Shown in pieces: positions 20,999-29,015 of a DNA stretch of 51,595 bases. A program made the position numbers and the translations under genes. This stretch comes from Microbacteriaceae bacterium PS02066 (GTDB taxonomy: Bacteria; Actinomycetota; Actinomycetes; Actinomycetales; Microbacteriaceae): positions 1-51,595 of the forward strand of contig JASCPH010000018.1 of the NCBI GenBank assembly GCA_029959545.1, given 5' to 3'. Position 1 is the stretch's first letter. Each line of letters begins with the position of its first letter. Under the pieces are notes generated by a model. The model saw only the letters and a list, made by a program, of their open reading frames with translations. It was not told where the DNA came from and searched no databases.

Positions 20999-21015
20999 GA
21001 GGCCATTATGGCGAC
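20991..21015 (-). promoter_or_regulatory. marR promoter and palindromic auto-operator
   Basis: GTCGCCAT (20991-20998) and ATGGCGAC (21008-21015) form a perfect inverted repeat with a 9-nt spacer. It covers the -10 box (CATAAT, minus, 21010-21005) and the marR ATG. Binding by the dimer would block transcription of its own operon. Confidence 0.55.
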
Positions 21016-21032
21016 CGGCGCCCATCTCTCTT

Positions 21033-21094
21033 CCCCGCGAGACTGCATTTCCTGCACGAGATCACTGTCATTACCCGTGATCTCGTGCGAAATG
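21033..21094. repeat. Partial copy of the CGAGACTGCATTT hairpin repeat
   Basis: GCGAGACTGCATTT followed by GCACGAGATCAC, a loop, then GTGATCTCGTGC and GAAATG. This matches the first hairpin of the tandem repeats at 37423-37791 but has a degenerate outer stem and stops before their second hairpin. It fills part of the 296-nt gap between marR and tRNA-Gln; from 21095 to 21262 I see nothing else. Confidence 0.75.
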
Positions 21095-21262
21095 GGCCCA
21101 CGCGCCCAGAGGCTCCGCGTCCGCGCAGCGGGCGTGGAGGGGGCGTGGGGACAGTCTCGCGGGACGTGAGGGGCGATGGTTACGAGCGGATGCGGTGCGC
21201 CCACGCCGCCGCCCGTGCACCGCGGCGGAGGAGCGGATGCGGGCGGGTCCGTCCGCAGGTGG

Positions 21263-21292
21263 CAGACTGGGGGAGCCCGCCCGAGTGCGGGC
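21263..21292 (+). promoter_or_regulatory. tRNA-Gln promoter and leader hairpin
   Basis: CAGACT (21263-21268) is a possible -10. GCCCGC/GCGGGC (21275-21292) forms a hairpin ending 2 nt before the mature tRNA 5' end, a plausible RNase P leader. Confidence 0.35.
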
Positions 21293-21294
21293 GG

Positions 21295-21366
21295 TCCGCC
21301 GTGGTGTAATGGCAGCACGACAGCCTTTGGAGCTGTGAGGTCTAGGTTCGAGTCCTGGCGGCGGAG
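21295..21366 (+). tRNA. tRNA-Gln (TTG anticodon)
   Basis: A complete cloverleaf: acceptor TCCGCCG/CGGCGGA, D-arm with GTGTAATGGC, anticodon stem ACAGC/GCTGT with loop CTTTGGA (anticodon TTG, reading CAA), and T-arm CTAGG-TTCGAGT-CCTGG. Discriminator base is G; CCA is not encoded. The glmU ATG begins at 21368, 1 nt beyond the discriminator, so the acceptor stem occupies the place of the glmU ribosome site. Confidence 0.95.
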
Positions 21367-21367
21367 C

Positions 21368-22828
21368 ATGTCGGAATCGCTCACGGCGCCTCTCGCCGTC
21401 ATCGTCCTCGCCGCCGGTCAGGGAACGCGCATGCGTTCCCGTCTTCCCAAGGTGCTGCATCCGCTCGCCGGGCAACCGCTCGTCGGTCACGTGCTGCGCA
21501 CGGCGCGCGCCCTCGAACCCGCGCGCGTGGCGGTCGTGGTGCGGCACGAGCGCACCCTCGTCGCCGAGGCTGTCGCCGCCCTCGCACCCGACGCGGTCGT
21601 CGTCGATCAGGACGAGATCCCCGGCACCGGACGCGCCGTCGAGCTCGGCCTTGCGGGCCTCGACGCCTTCGACGGCGACGTGCTCGTGCTGAGCGGCGAC
21701 GTGCCGCTGCTCGAGGCCGAGACGCTGCAGGCGCTCGTCGAGACCCATCGGGCGCGCGAAGCGGCCGTGACGCTGCTCAGCGCGGTCCTGACCGACCCCA
21801 CCGGCTACGGCCGGGTGCTGCGCGACGCGTCGGGCGATGTGGAGCGCATCGTCGAGCAGAAGGATGCGACCGACCACGAGGCCGAGGTCGCCGAGATCAA
21901 CGCGGGCGTGTACGTCTTCCGTGCCGCGGCGCTGCGCCGTCACCTCCAGGATGTCGGCCAGGCCAACGCGCAGGGCGAGAAGTACCTCACCGACGTCGTG
22001 GCGCTGGCCCGACGCGCCGGTGAGCGCATCGCGGTCGGCCAGTCGCCGGATCCGGCCGCCGCCCTCGGCGTGAACGACCGGGTGCAGCTCGCCGAGGCCG
22101 CCCGCATCCTCAACGCCCGCACGGTGCGTCGCTGGCAGCTGGCCGGCGCCAGCATCCTGGATCCCGCGACGACCTGGATCGACGTCGACGCGACCCTCGC
22201 CGAAGACGTGACGGTGCTCCCGGGCACGTATCTCCTGGGCGCGACGTCCGTCGCCGCGGGCGCGACGATCGGCCCCGACACGAGCCTCACCGATTGCGAG
22301 GTCGGCGAGGATGCGGTCGTGCGCCGCACGGACGCGACCCTGGCCGTCATCGGACCGCGCGCGAACGTCGGACCGTTCGCCTACCTCCGCCCCGGAACGA
22401 CGCTCGCGGCCGACGGCAAGATCGGGACGTTCGTCGAGACGAAGAACGCGCAGATCGGCGAGGGCAGCAAGGTGCCCCACCTCTCCTACATCGGCGACAC
22501 GACGATCGGCCGCGGTGTCAACCTCGGCGCCGGCACCATCACCGCGAACTACGACGACGTCTCCAAGCACCGCACCGAGATCGGCGATGAGGTTCACAGC
22601 GGTTCGCACAATGTGTTCGTGGCGCCGGTTAAGATCGGAGACGGCGCGAAAACCGGTGCCGGAGCTGTCATCCGCAAGGATGTTCCGGCCGGTGCCCTGG
22701 CTCTCAGCGTCGCCCCTCAGCGCAACGTCGAGGGATGGGTCGAGAACAACAGGCCGGGCACGGCCGCAGCTGATGCGGCGAAGCGCGCACGGACCGCACA
22801 GGAAGCTGGCGATGGCACGCAAAGATAA
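21368..22828 (+). CDS. glmU: Bifunctional GlcNAc-1-P uridyltransferase/GlcN-1-P acetyltransferase
   Basis: A 486-residue enzyme making UDP-GlcNAc for peptidoglycan. The N-terminal pyrophosphorylase domain has LAAGQGTRMRSRLPKVLHPL; the C-terminal half is a left-handed beta helix of hexapeptide repeats (IGPRANVGPFAYLRPGT, IGDTTIGRGVNLGAGTITAN) with acetyltransferase residues (NYDDVSKHRTEIGD). MSESLTAPLAVIVLAAG is the natural start; longer readings run through the tRNA. The ATG lies 1 nt after tRNA-Gln, so any ribosome site (GGCGGAG) is inside the acceptor stem. prs overlaps its end by 17 nt. Confidence 0.96.
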   Translation: MSESLTAPLAVIVLAAGQGTRMRSRLPKVLHPLAGQPLVGHVLRTARALEPARVAVVVRHERTLVAEAVAALAPDAVVVDQDEIPGTGRAVELGLAGLDAFDGDVLVLSGDVPLLEAETLQALVETHRAREAAVTLLSAVLTDPTGYGRVLRDASGDVERIVEQKDATDHEAEVAEINAGVYVFRAAALRRHLQDVGQANAQGEKYLTDVVALARRAGERIAVGQSPDPAAALGVNDRVQLAEAARILNARTVRRWQLAGASILDPATTWIDVDATLAEDVTVLPGTYLLGATSVAAGATIGPDTSLTDCEVGEDAVVRRTDATLAVIGPRANVGPFAYLRPGTTLAADGKIGTFVETKNAQIGEGSKVPHLSYIGDTTIGRGVNLGAGTITANYDDVSKHRTEIGDEVHSGSHNVFVAPVKIGDGAKTGAGAVIRKDVPAGALALSVAPQRNVEGWVENNRPGTAAADAAKRARTAQEAGDGTQR

Positions 22829-23846
22829 GACGGTCGACCTGGATCGCGAGCGCGGAATCGCTCCGGGACTGGTCGCCAAGACCAAGAAGCGTCTCGTCGT
22901 GGCTTCGGGGCGCTCGCACCCCGAGCTGGCGACCGAGGTTGCCGCGCAGCTGGGTACGCAGCTCGTTCCCACCGAGTACCGCACCTTCGCCTCCGGCGAG
23001 ATCCTGACCCGCTTCGAGGTCTCGATCCGCGGCTGCGACTTCTTCCTGCTGCAGAGCTTCGGCCCGCCGGTGAACGAGTGGCTCATGGAGACGCTCATCA
23101 TGCTGGATGCGGCCAAGCGCGCATCCGCCAAGCGCATCACCGTCGTGGCGCCGTACTTCCCGTACTCCCGTCAGGACAAGAAGGGCCGCGGCCGCGAGCC
23201 GATCAGCGCCCGCCTGGTCGCCGACCTGCTGAAGACCGCGGGTGCCGACCGTGTCATGAGCGTCGATCTGCACGCCGCCCAGATCCAGGGGTTCTTCGAC
23301 GGCCCCGTCGACCACCTGTTCGCGAAGCCCGTGCTCCTCGAGTACTTCGAGCGCACCCTGACTCCCGAGGACCGGGCGAAGCTCACGGTCGTCTCGCCGG
23401 ACACCGGTCGGGTACGGGTGGCAGACACGTGGTCGGACAGCCTCGGTGCTCCGCTGGCGATCATCCACAAGCGTCGCGACCCCAATGTCGCCAACCAGGT
23501 CACCGTCAACGAGATCGTCGGCTCGGTCGCGGGCCGGGTGTGCCTGCTGGTCGACGACATGATCGACACGGGTGGCACGATCGTCAAGGCGGCGCAGGCG
23601 CTCAAGGCCAGCGGTGCCGAGCGCGTCATCGTCGCCGCCACGCACGCCGTCTTCAGTGACCCCGCCGTCGAGCGGCTGCAGGATGCGTCGATCGACGAGG
23701 TCGTGGTGACCGACACGATCCCGCTTCCCGAAGAGAAGCGCTTCCCCGCGCTCACCGTGCTGCCGATCGCACCGCTTCTCGGCCGCGCGATCCGCGAGGT
23801 CTTCGAGGACGGCTCGGTCACGAGCATGTTCGACGGCGCCGCCTGA
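22812..23846 (+). CDS. prs: Ribose-phosphate pyrophosphokinase
   Basis: A 344-residue PRPP synthase supplying nucleotides, His and Trp pathways. It shows TFASGEILTRFE, VVAPYFPYSRQDKKGRGREP, DLHAAQIQGFF and the PRPP loop VDDMIDTGGTIVKAA. The start lies inside glmU (17-nt overlap), giving MARKDKTVDLDRERG, a 25-residue extension before the usual N-terminal strand. glmU-prs adjacency is conserved in actinobacteria. No hairpin terminator is obvious after it. Confidence 0.95.
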   Translation: MARKDKTVDLDRERGIAPGLVAKTKKRLVVASGRSHPELATEVAAQLGTQLVPTEYRTFASGEILTRFEVSIRGCDFFLLQSFGPPVNEWLMETLIMLDAAKRASAKRITVVAPYFPYSRQDKKGRGREPISARLVADLLKTAGADRVMSVDLHAAQIQGFFDGPVDHLFAKPVLLEYFERTLTPEDRAKLTVVSPDTGRVRVADTWSDSLGAPLAIIHKRRDPNVANQVTVNEIVGSVAGRVCLLVDDMIDTGGTIVKAAQALKASGAERVIVAATHAVFSDPAVERLQDASIDEVVVTDTIPLPEEKRFPALTVLPIAPLLGRAIREVFEDGSVTSMFDGAA

Positions 23847-23852
23847 CGGTTC

Positions 23853-23861
23853 TTATCCACA
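23853..23861 (+). other. Perfect TTATCCACA (DnaA-box-like) site
   Basis: TTATCCACA, identical to the classical E. coli DnaA box, 6 nt after the prs stop. It is single, with no clustered neighbours and no AT-rich unwinding region, so this is not an origin. It may be chance. Confidence 0.25.
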
Positions 23862-24008
23862 GTCCCCGGGATTCATAGCGGTCGCAAAAGTCGGCTGCGC
23901 AGGATGGTCCATGCCGCCGCATGCAGCGGACGGTTACGACAGCGCGAGGGACGAGCACGGCATACGCCGCGCCGGTCTGTCGAGGCACCGCATCCAGGAG
24001 GACCGAAA

Positions 24009-24503
24009 ATGATCCGCACGAACGCCGTACCCCGCCCCGTCCGCACTGCCGCCGCCGTCATCGGCGTCGCTGGAGCCTTCGCCCTTGCCGGCTGCTCCTC
24101 GCAGGCCGACACCGCGTCAACCAGCACGGAGACCGCGTCGACGCCGAGCTCGAGCAGCTCGACAGCGACGACCGAGAGCTCGACCAGCAGCTCGACCGGG
24201 ACCACGACGTACACGGACGGCACCTACACGGCGTCCGGTTCCTACCAGACGCCCGAGAGCGTCGAAGAGATCAGCGTCACCGTCACACTTGCCGACGACG
24301 TCATCACCTCGGTCGAGGTGACCGGAGATCCGCAGGCGCGCGAGTCGCAGCAGTACCAGTCTCAGTTCATCGGAGGCATCTCCGACGTCGTCGTGGGCAA
24401 GGACATCGATGAGATCTCGGTCAGTCGTGTGGCCGGCTCGTCGCTCACGAGCGGCGGCTTCAACAAGGCCATCGAGGAGATCAAGACCGAAGCGAAGGCC
24501 TGA
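24009..24503 (+). CDS. FMN-binding-domain lipoprotein
   Basis: A 164-residue lipoprotein: signal peptide with lipobox LAGC (Cys29), a Ser/Thr-rich linker (about 30-70) that spans the wall, then one FMN-binding domain (NqrC/RnfG type). The flavinylation motif position reads A-G-S-S-L-T-S (about 142-148), where the family norm is S-G-A-T-x-T; the acceptor Thr appears replaced by Ser145. The stop overlaps the apbE ATG (TGATG). With apbE and the NqrB/reductase gene it forms an extracytosolic electron-transfer operon. AGGAGG precedes the ATG. The 160 nt upstream hold no convincing promoter. Confidence 0.85.
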   Translation: MIRTNAVPRPVRTAAAVIGVAGAFALAGCSSQADTASTSTETASTPSSSSSTATTESSTSSSTGTTTYTDGTYTASGSYQTPESVEEISVTVTLADDVITSVEVTGDPQARESQQYQSQFIGGISDVVVGKDIDEISVSRVAGSSLTSGGFNKAIEEIKTEAKA

Positions 24504-25357
24504 TGCCCGAGCTGTGGGGGTTCGATGCGATCGGCACCCGCTGGGAGATCGAGACAGCCGAGCCCGTCGCCGACCCGACCCGCACGCGCATCCGCTCCGT
24601 CATCGCGGGCTTCGACGAGGAGTGGTCGAGGTTCCGCCCGGACTCCCTCGTGAGCCGCCTCGCCGTCGACGGCGGCGAGGCGGCCGCGCCGGCTGACGCG
24701 GCGGCGATGCTTGACGCGTACCGCGAGCTCGACGCCGCCACGGCCGGCGCGGTGAATCCGCTGGTGGGGGAGAGCCTCGCCCGTCGCGGATACGACGCCG
24801 CCTATTCGTTCGTCGACCGAGGGGCCGCTCCCGCGCCGTCGTGGCGGCAGGTGCTCGAGTGGGACGCGCAGACCCTGCGCCTCGCGCAGCCGGCGCTGCT
24901 GGACGTGGGCGCGCTCGGCAAAGGACGGCTGGTCGACCTCGTCGCCGAGATCCTCGAGGGATCCGTGGCCGGTGGCTTCGTCGTCGACGCGAGCGGAGAC
25001 ATGGCCGTGCGCGGCGGACCTATCCGGGTCGGTCTCGAGCATCCCTTCGACCCCTCACGGGCGATCGGCGTGTTCGAGGTCGAGGATGCGGCGCTGTGCG
25101 CGTCCGCGGTCAACCGCAGGGCGTGGGGCGAGGGCCTCCACCACGTGCTCGATGCCCGCACCGGGGTTCCGGTGCGCACGATCGCCGCGACGTGGGCGCT
25201 GGCACCCGATGCGATGCACGCTGATGCCGCGGCGACCGCACTCTTCTTCGACGGCGGCCCGGAGTTGGCCGCCGAATGGGGGGTGTCGTGGGTGAGAATG
25301 ACCACCGACGGCACCGTCGAATGGTCCGCCGACCAGAAAGCCGAGTTGTTCCTGTGA
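24503..25357 (+). CDS. apbE: FAD:protein FMN transferase
   Basis: A 284-residue ApbE-family enzyme that moves FMN from FAD onto a Thr/Ser of secreted or membrane redox proteins, using Mg. Motifs: FDAIGTRWEIE at the start, LDVGALGKGRLVD (about 134), DASGDMAVRG and HHVLDARTGVPVR. No clear signal peptide or lipobox is visible, so it may act before export or stay membrane-associated by another route. The adjacent FMN-binding lipoprotein is its obvious substrate. Confidence 0.9.
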   Translation: MPELWGFDAIGTRWEIETAEPVADPTRTRIRSVIAGFDEEWSRFRPDSLVSRLAVDGGEAAAPADAAAMLDAYRELDAATAGAVNPLVGESLARRGYDAAYSFVDRGAAPAPSWRQVLEWDAQTLRLAQPALLDVGALGKGRLVDLVAEILEGSVAGGFVVDASGDMAVRGGPIRVGLEHPFDPSRAIGVFEVEDAALCASAVNRRAWGEGLHHVLDARTGVPVRTIAATWALAPDAMHADAAATALFFDGGPELAAEWGVSWVRMTTDGTVEWSADQKAELFL

Positions 25358-26922
25358 TCGCCTCCTTCACCGCCGGCGCGAATCGGGTCACCGCCCTGTT
25401 CGGACGCCTGTCGATGTACCGGCTCGTCCAGCTCGCGCTGGGCGTGCTCGCCGCCATCGCATTCGTGCTCTCCTTCTTCGGCCTCGTCGTCCCCACACCG
25501 TGGGAGCTGCTGGTCACCGCGGCCGTGCTGATGATCGTCGGCGTCCTCGCCGACACGACCGCGCAGCGACTGCTCCACCTGCCGCTGCGCACCGAGTCCA
25601 CACTGATCACCTCCGTGATCCTGCTGTTCGTGCTGCGGCCGACGATCGAGCCGATGGGGCTTGTGGGCATCGCGATCGCCGCGCTGGCCGCATCCGTCTC
25701 CAAGTACCTGCTCGCCTGGCGCGGTCGCCACATCTTCAACCCGGCGGCCGTGGGGGCGACGGTCGTGACGATCGTGTCCGCGCTCCTCCCGCTGGATTCG
25801 GGCATCGGCGGCTCGGCCTGGTGGGTGGGGACCCCCGTGCTGTTCGGACCGGTGCTGCTGCTCGGGCTCGTCGTGCTCTGGCGCACCGAGAAGGTCCGCG
25901 TCGTCGGGCTCTTCGTCGTCGTCGCCGTCGTCGTCAACCTCGTCCGGGTCTTCGTGCAGTACCAGCAGGCGGGACTCGCCATCGATGTGGGGACCGTCAT
26001 CGGACAGGTGCTGACCGCATCCCCGTTCCTCTTCCTGGGGGCGTTCATGCTCTCGGAGCCGCTGACGCTGCCGCCGCGGCGCTGGCAGCAGTACGCGGTG
26101 GCGGCGGTCGTCGGCGTGCTGGCGGGCTGGCCGATTCCGGTCGGATACATGACGCTGGGTCAGGAGAGGGCGCTGCTGATCGGCAACCTGATCGCGTTCC
26201 TGCTCTGCCTGCGCCAGGCCGTGCGTCTCACCCTCGTGGAGCGCCGGTCGCCCAGCGCCACGGTGCGCGAGCTCGTGTTCCGAGCCGAGCGCGGTCTCGC
26301 GTTCCGGGCGGGGCAGTACCTCGAGCTCGACGTGCCGCACCGCCGCGCCGACGCCCGAGGAACCCGACGGGAGTTCAGCATCGTCTCCGCGCCCGAGGAT
26401 CTGCCCACCGTCCGTGTCGCGTACCGCGACGGCGTGGGGCCGCAGAGTTCGTACAAGAAGGCGCTCGGCGAGGTGCAGCCGGGCAGCAAGCTGGCCGTCA
26501 CGGGGATCTGGGGTGACTTCGTGCTGCCGAAGGAAACCTCGCGACCCGTGCTGCTGGTGGCTGCCGGCATCGGGGTGACGCCGTTCGTGTCGCAGTTGCG
26601 TCATCTCACGGCGAGTGGCGTGCGCCGCGACATCGTGCTCGTGTTCGTGGCGTCGGATGCCGGTCAGCTCGTGTTCCGTGACGACCTCGCCGCATCCGGG
26701 GCGCCGGTCGTCGTGTTCACGCCGGACGATCCGGGAACGCTGCCCGCGAACTGGACGTGGGCCGGTCCCGAGCGCATCGATGCCGGGCGTCTCGCCCGCG
26801 TCGTGCCCGACATCGGCCAGCGCCACGCTTACGTCTCCGGCCCGCCGCGGCTGATCGCCGACCTCGCGCCCGCGCTCGAGAAGGCCCGCGGCATCACGAC
26901 GGACGCCTTCAGCGGCTACTGA
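25354..26922 (+). CDS. NqrB/RnfD-like membrane domain fused to NAD(P)H flavin reductase
   Basis: A 522-residue fusion. Residues 1 to about 285 contain eight or more transmembrane helices with RHIFNPAAVGATV (about 125-137) and FLGAFMLSEPLTLPP, as in NqrB/RnfD. From about 295 there is a ferredoxin-reductase-type module: FRAGQYLELDVP, the FAD motif RREFSIVSAPED, the NAD loop VAAGIGVTPFVSQL and a terminal YVSGPPRLI. This design takes electrons from cytosolic NAD(P)H across the membrane, presumably to the flavinylated lipoprotein. GTG start overlaps the apbE stop (GTGA). No typical haem-ligand pattern was noted. Confidence 0.85.
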   Translation: MIASFTAGANRVTALFGRLSMYRLVQLALGVLAAIAFVLSFFGLVVPTPWELLVTAAVLMIVGVLADTTAQRLLHLPLRTESTLITSVILLFVLRPTIEPMGLVGIAIAALAASVSKYLLAWRGRHIFNPAAVGATVVTIVSALLPLDSGIGGSAWWVGTPVLFGPVLLLGLVVLWRTEKVRVVGLFVVVAVVVNLVRVFVQYQQAGLAIDVGTVIGQVLTASPFLFLGAFMLSEPLTLPPRRWQQYAVAAVVGVLAGWPIPVGYMTLGQERALLIGNLIAFLLCLRQAVRLTLVERRSPSATVRELVFRAERGLAFRAGQYLELDVPHRRADARGTRREFSIVSAPEDLPTVRVAYRDGVGPQSSYKKALGEVQPGSKLAVTGIWGDFVLPKETSRPVLLVAAGIGVTPFVSQLRHLTASGVRRDIVLVFVASDAGQLVFRDDLAASGAPVVVFTPDDPGTLPANWTWAGPERIDAGRLARVVPDIGQRHAYVSGPPRLIADLAPALEKARGITTDAFSGY

Positions 26923-26955
26923 CCCCGCGCCGGGCGGTTCCGGCATCCCTGTGTC

Positions 26956-27226
26956 CGAGTTGCGTCGCGGTTGCGCAACTGCCACAGTTCTGCGCATCCG
27001 CGCCAGATGATCGCTGGCGCGGTTGCGCATTTCTGTAGCGCCAGACTGCGGAGGGTTGCATACGGCCGGTCGAGCGGCGTCCTCGCCACGCTCGAAACGG
27101 CTCGCCGCCGACGGCGTCGCCAGCGGATGCGGATGCGGAAGCGCCACACTTCTGCGCACCTGCGCCACACAATCACTGGTGCATCTGCGCAAAAGTGGCG
27201 CATCTGCGCACATGCGACGCAACTCG
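26956..27226. repeat. 271-bp palindromic, MITE-like element
   Basis: Perfect 13-bp terminal inverted repeats CGAGTTGCGTCGC (26956-26968) and GCGACGCAACTCG (27214-27226) enclose two long imperfect hairpins (about 26975-27044 and 27138-27203). Each hairpin has a GCGCCAC-like outer stem, TTCTGCGCA in the arm and a GCGCCA/TGG apex. Six TGCGCA hexamers occur. The central 27045-27137 is unique. It lies between the convergent reductase and pgi genes. No transposase and no clear target duplication are visible. Confidence 0.65.
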
Positions 27227-27280
27227 GGAACGGGGGAGGCGGGGCCGTACGGTTGCGCCCGGAGGTGGGAACAACAACGC

Positions 27281-27316
27281 CGCGGCGCCGCACCCGGAAA
27301 CGGATGCGGCGCCGCG
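27281..27316 (-). terminator. pgi terminator hairpin
   Basis: CGCGGCGCCGCA (27281-27292) pairs with TGCGGCGCCGCG (27305-27316), ending 4 nt from the pgi stop codon. There is no T-run. Confidence 0.6.
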
Positions 27317-27320
27317 TGCG

Positions 27321-29003
27321 TCAGAGCGTGCGGTGGGCGCGGTAGTAGTCGAGCAGCGCGCGGGTCGACGCATCCTGTGCCGCGGTCGCGTCCGCGTCGC
27401 CCTCGATCGCGGGAGCGATCTGCAGGGCGAGCTGCTTGCCGAGCTCGACCCCCCACTGGTCGAACGAGTTGATGCCCCAGATCGCCCCCTGCGTGAACGT
27501 GATGTGCTCGTACAGTGCGATGAGCTGGCCGAGCACCGCCGGGGTCAGGGCGGGCGCGAAGATCGATGTCGTCGGACGGTTTCCCGCGAACGTGCGTGCG
27601 GCGACCAGCGCACCGGTGGTGCCCTCGGCCTCCACCTCCGCGGCGGTCTTGCCGAACGCGAGCGCCTTGGTCTGGGCGAGGAAGTTCGCCAGGAACAGCC
27701 CGTGCACGTCGCGGTCGCCGTCGCGCAGCGGGTAGGCGGGGTTCACGAACGCGATGAAGTCGGCCGGAATCAGTCGCGTGCCCTGGTGGATGAGTTGGTA
27801 GAACGCGTGCTGTCCGTTCGTGCCCGGCTCGCCCCAGAAGATCTCGCCGGTGTCGGTCGTGACGGGGGAGCCGTCCCAGCGCACGGACTTGCCGTTGGAT
27901 TCCATCGTCAGCTGCTGCAGGTACGCGGGGAACCGGTTCAGCTGCTGCGCGTAGGGGAGGACGGCGTGCGACTGCGCACCGAGGAAGTTGTTGTACCAGA
28001 CGTTCAACAGACCCATGAGCACGGGCACGTTGCGCTCGAGCGGCGTGGTGCGCATGTGCTCGTCGACCGCGTGGAAGCCGGCGAGCAGCTCGCGGAACAC
28101 GTCGGGGCCGAGAGTGATCGCGAGTGACAGGCCGATCGCCGAGCAGACGGAGTAGCGGCCGCCCACCCAGTCCCAGAACCCGAACGCGTTGGTGGGGTCG
28201 ATGCCGAAAGCGGCGACCTTGTCGAGGGCCGTCGAGACCGCGACGAAGTGGTGCGTGACCGCATCCGTCCGCGCCTGTTCGTCGTCGGCGATGGCGCCGG
28301 ATGCGGTGAGCCCCGCCCACAGCCAGTCCCGCGCAAGGCGGGCGTTGGTCAGCGTCTCGAGCGTCGTGAACGTCTTGGACGCGACGATGAACAGGGTCGT
28401 CTCGGGGTCGAGGTCCGCGGTCTTCTGGGCGAGGTCGGTGGGGTCGATGTTGGACACGAACCGCGCCTGGATGCCGGCGTCGGCGTAGGGCTTGAGTGCC
28501 TCGTAGACCATGACGGGACCGAGATCGGATCCGCCGATGCCGATGTTGACGACGTGGGTGACCTTCTTGCCCGTGACACCCTGCCATTTGCCCGATCGCA
28601 CCCGGTCGGCGAAGGCTGCGACGAGCTCGAGCACCGACTGCACGTCCTCGTCGACGTGCTGGCCGTCCACGACGAGCGCGGGCTCGGCGCCTGCGGGACG
28701 ACGCAGTGCCGTGTGCAGCACGGCGCGGTCCTCGCTCGTGTTGATGTGCACGCCCGCCAGCATCTCGGCGAAGCGCTTCTCGACGCCTGTCTGGCGGGCG
28801 AGCTCCACGAGCCGGGCGAGGATCTCGTCGGTGACGAGGTTCTTCGACAGGTCGACGTGCAGGTCGGCCAGTGGCAAGCTCAGGCGTGCGGCGCGGTCTG
28901 CGTCCGCGGCGAACCAGCCCCGCAGATCGGGGGAGAACCCGTCACGGAGAGCGGCGAGATCCGTCCAGGCGGAGGTGGTGGTGGGATCGATCGGAGTGGT
29001 CAC
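27321..29003 (-). CDS. pgi: Glucose-6-phosphate isomerase
   Basis: A 560-residue enzyme interconverting glucose-6-P and fructose-6-P. It contains [36 protein letters not shown] and the PGI signature [13 protein letters not shown] near the end. Length fits the long bacterial/eukaryote-like form. The GTG at 29003 follows TAGCGT by 6 nt, so it is probably leaderless. The histidine-kinase stop codon lies inside that -10 box. It may also be reached by read-through from the two-component operon. Confidence 0.96.
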   Translation of the reverse strand: MTTPIDPTTTSAWTDLAALRDGFSPDLRGWFAADADRAARLSLPLADLHVDLSKNLVTDEILARLVELARQTGVEKRFAEMLAGVHINTSEDRAVLHTALRRPAGAEPALVVDGQHVDEDVQSVLELVAAFADRVRSGKWQGVTGKKVTHVVNIGIGGSDLGPVMVYEALKPYADAGIQARFVSNIDPTDLAQKTADLDPETTLFIVASKTFTTLETLTNARLARDWLWAGLTASGAIADDEQARTDAVTHHFVAVSTALDKVAAFGIDPTNAFGFWDWVGGRYSVCSAIGLSLAITLGPDVFRELLAGFHAVDEHMRTTPLERNVPVLMGLLNVWYNNFLGAQSHAVLPYAQQLNRFPAYLQQLTMESNGKSVRWDGSPVTTDTGEIFWGEPGTNGQHAFYQLIHQGTRLIPADFIAFVNPAYPLRDGDRDVHGLFLANFLAQTKALAFGKTAAEVEAEGTTGALVAARTFAGNRPTTSIFAPALTPAVLGQLIALYEHITFTQGAIWGINSFDQWGVELGKQLALQIAPAIEGDADATAAQDASTRALLDYYRAHRTL

Positions 29004-29009
29004 CCCACC

Positions 29010-29015
29010 ACGCTA
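29010..29015 (-). promoter_or_regulatory. pgi -10 box overlapping the kinase stop codon
   Basis: TAGCGT on the minus strand, 6 nt before the pgi GTG. Its first three bases are the TAG stop of the upstream histidine kinase. Confidence 0.5.

Noticed and set aside
23853..23861. Replication origin at the DnaA-like box
   Set aside because: Single box, no AT-rich unwinding region, no dnaA/dnaN/gyrB neighbours.
24503..25357. ApbE as a thiamine biosynthesis protein
   Set aside because: The historical name is misleading; motifs and the adjacent FMN-domain substrate fit flavin transfer.
26956..27226. Arg/His-rich open frames inside the palindromic element
   Set aside because: Their internal similarity only mirrors the repeated hairpins; there is no ribosome site or recognisable domain.
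24802..28587. Long minus-strand open frame across apbE, the reductase and pgi
   Set aside because: It crosses three recognised genes in unrelated frames and has the composition of a shadow frame.
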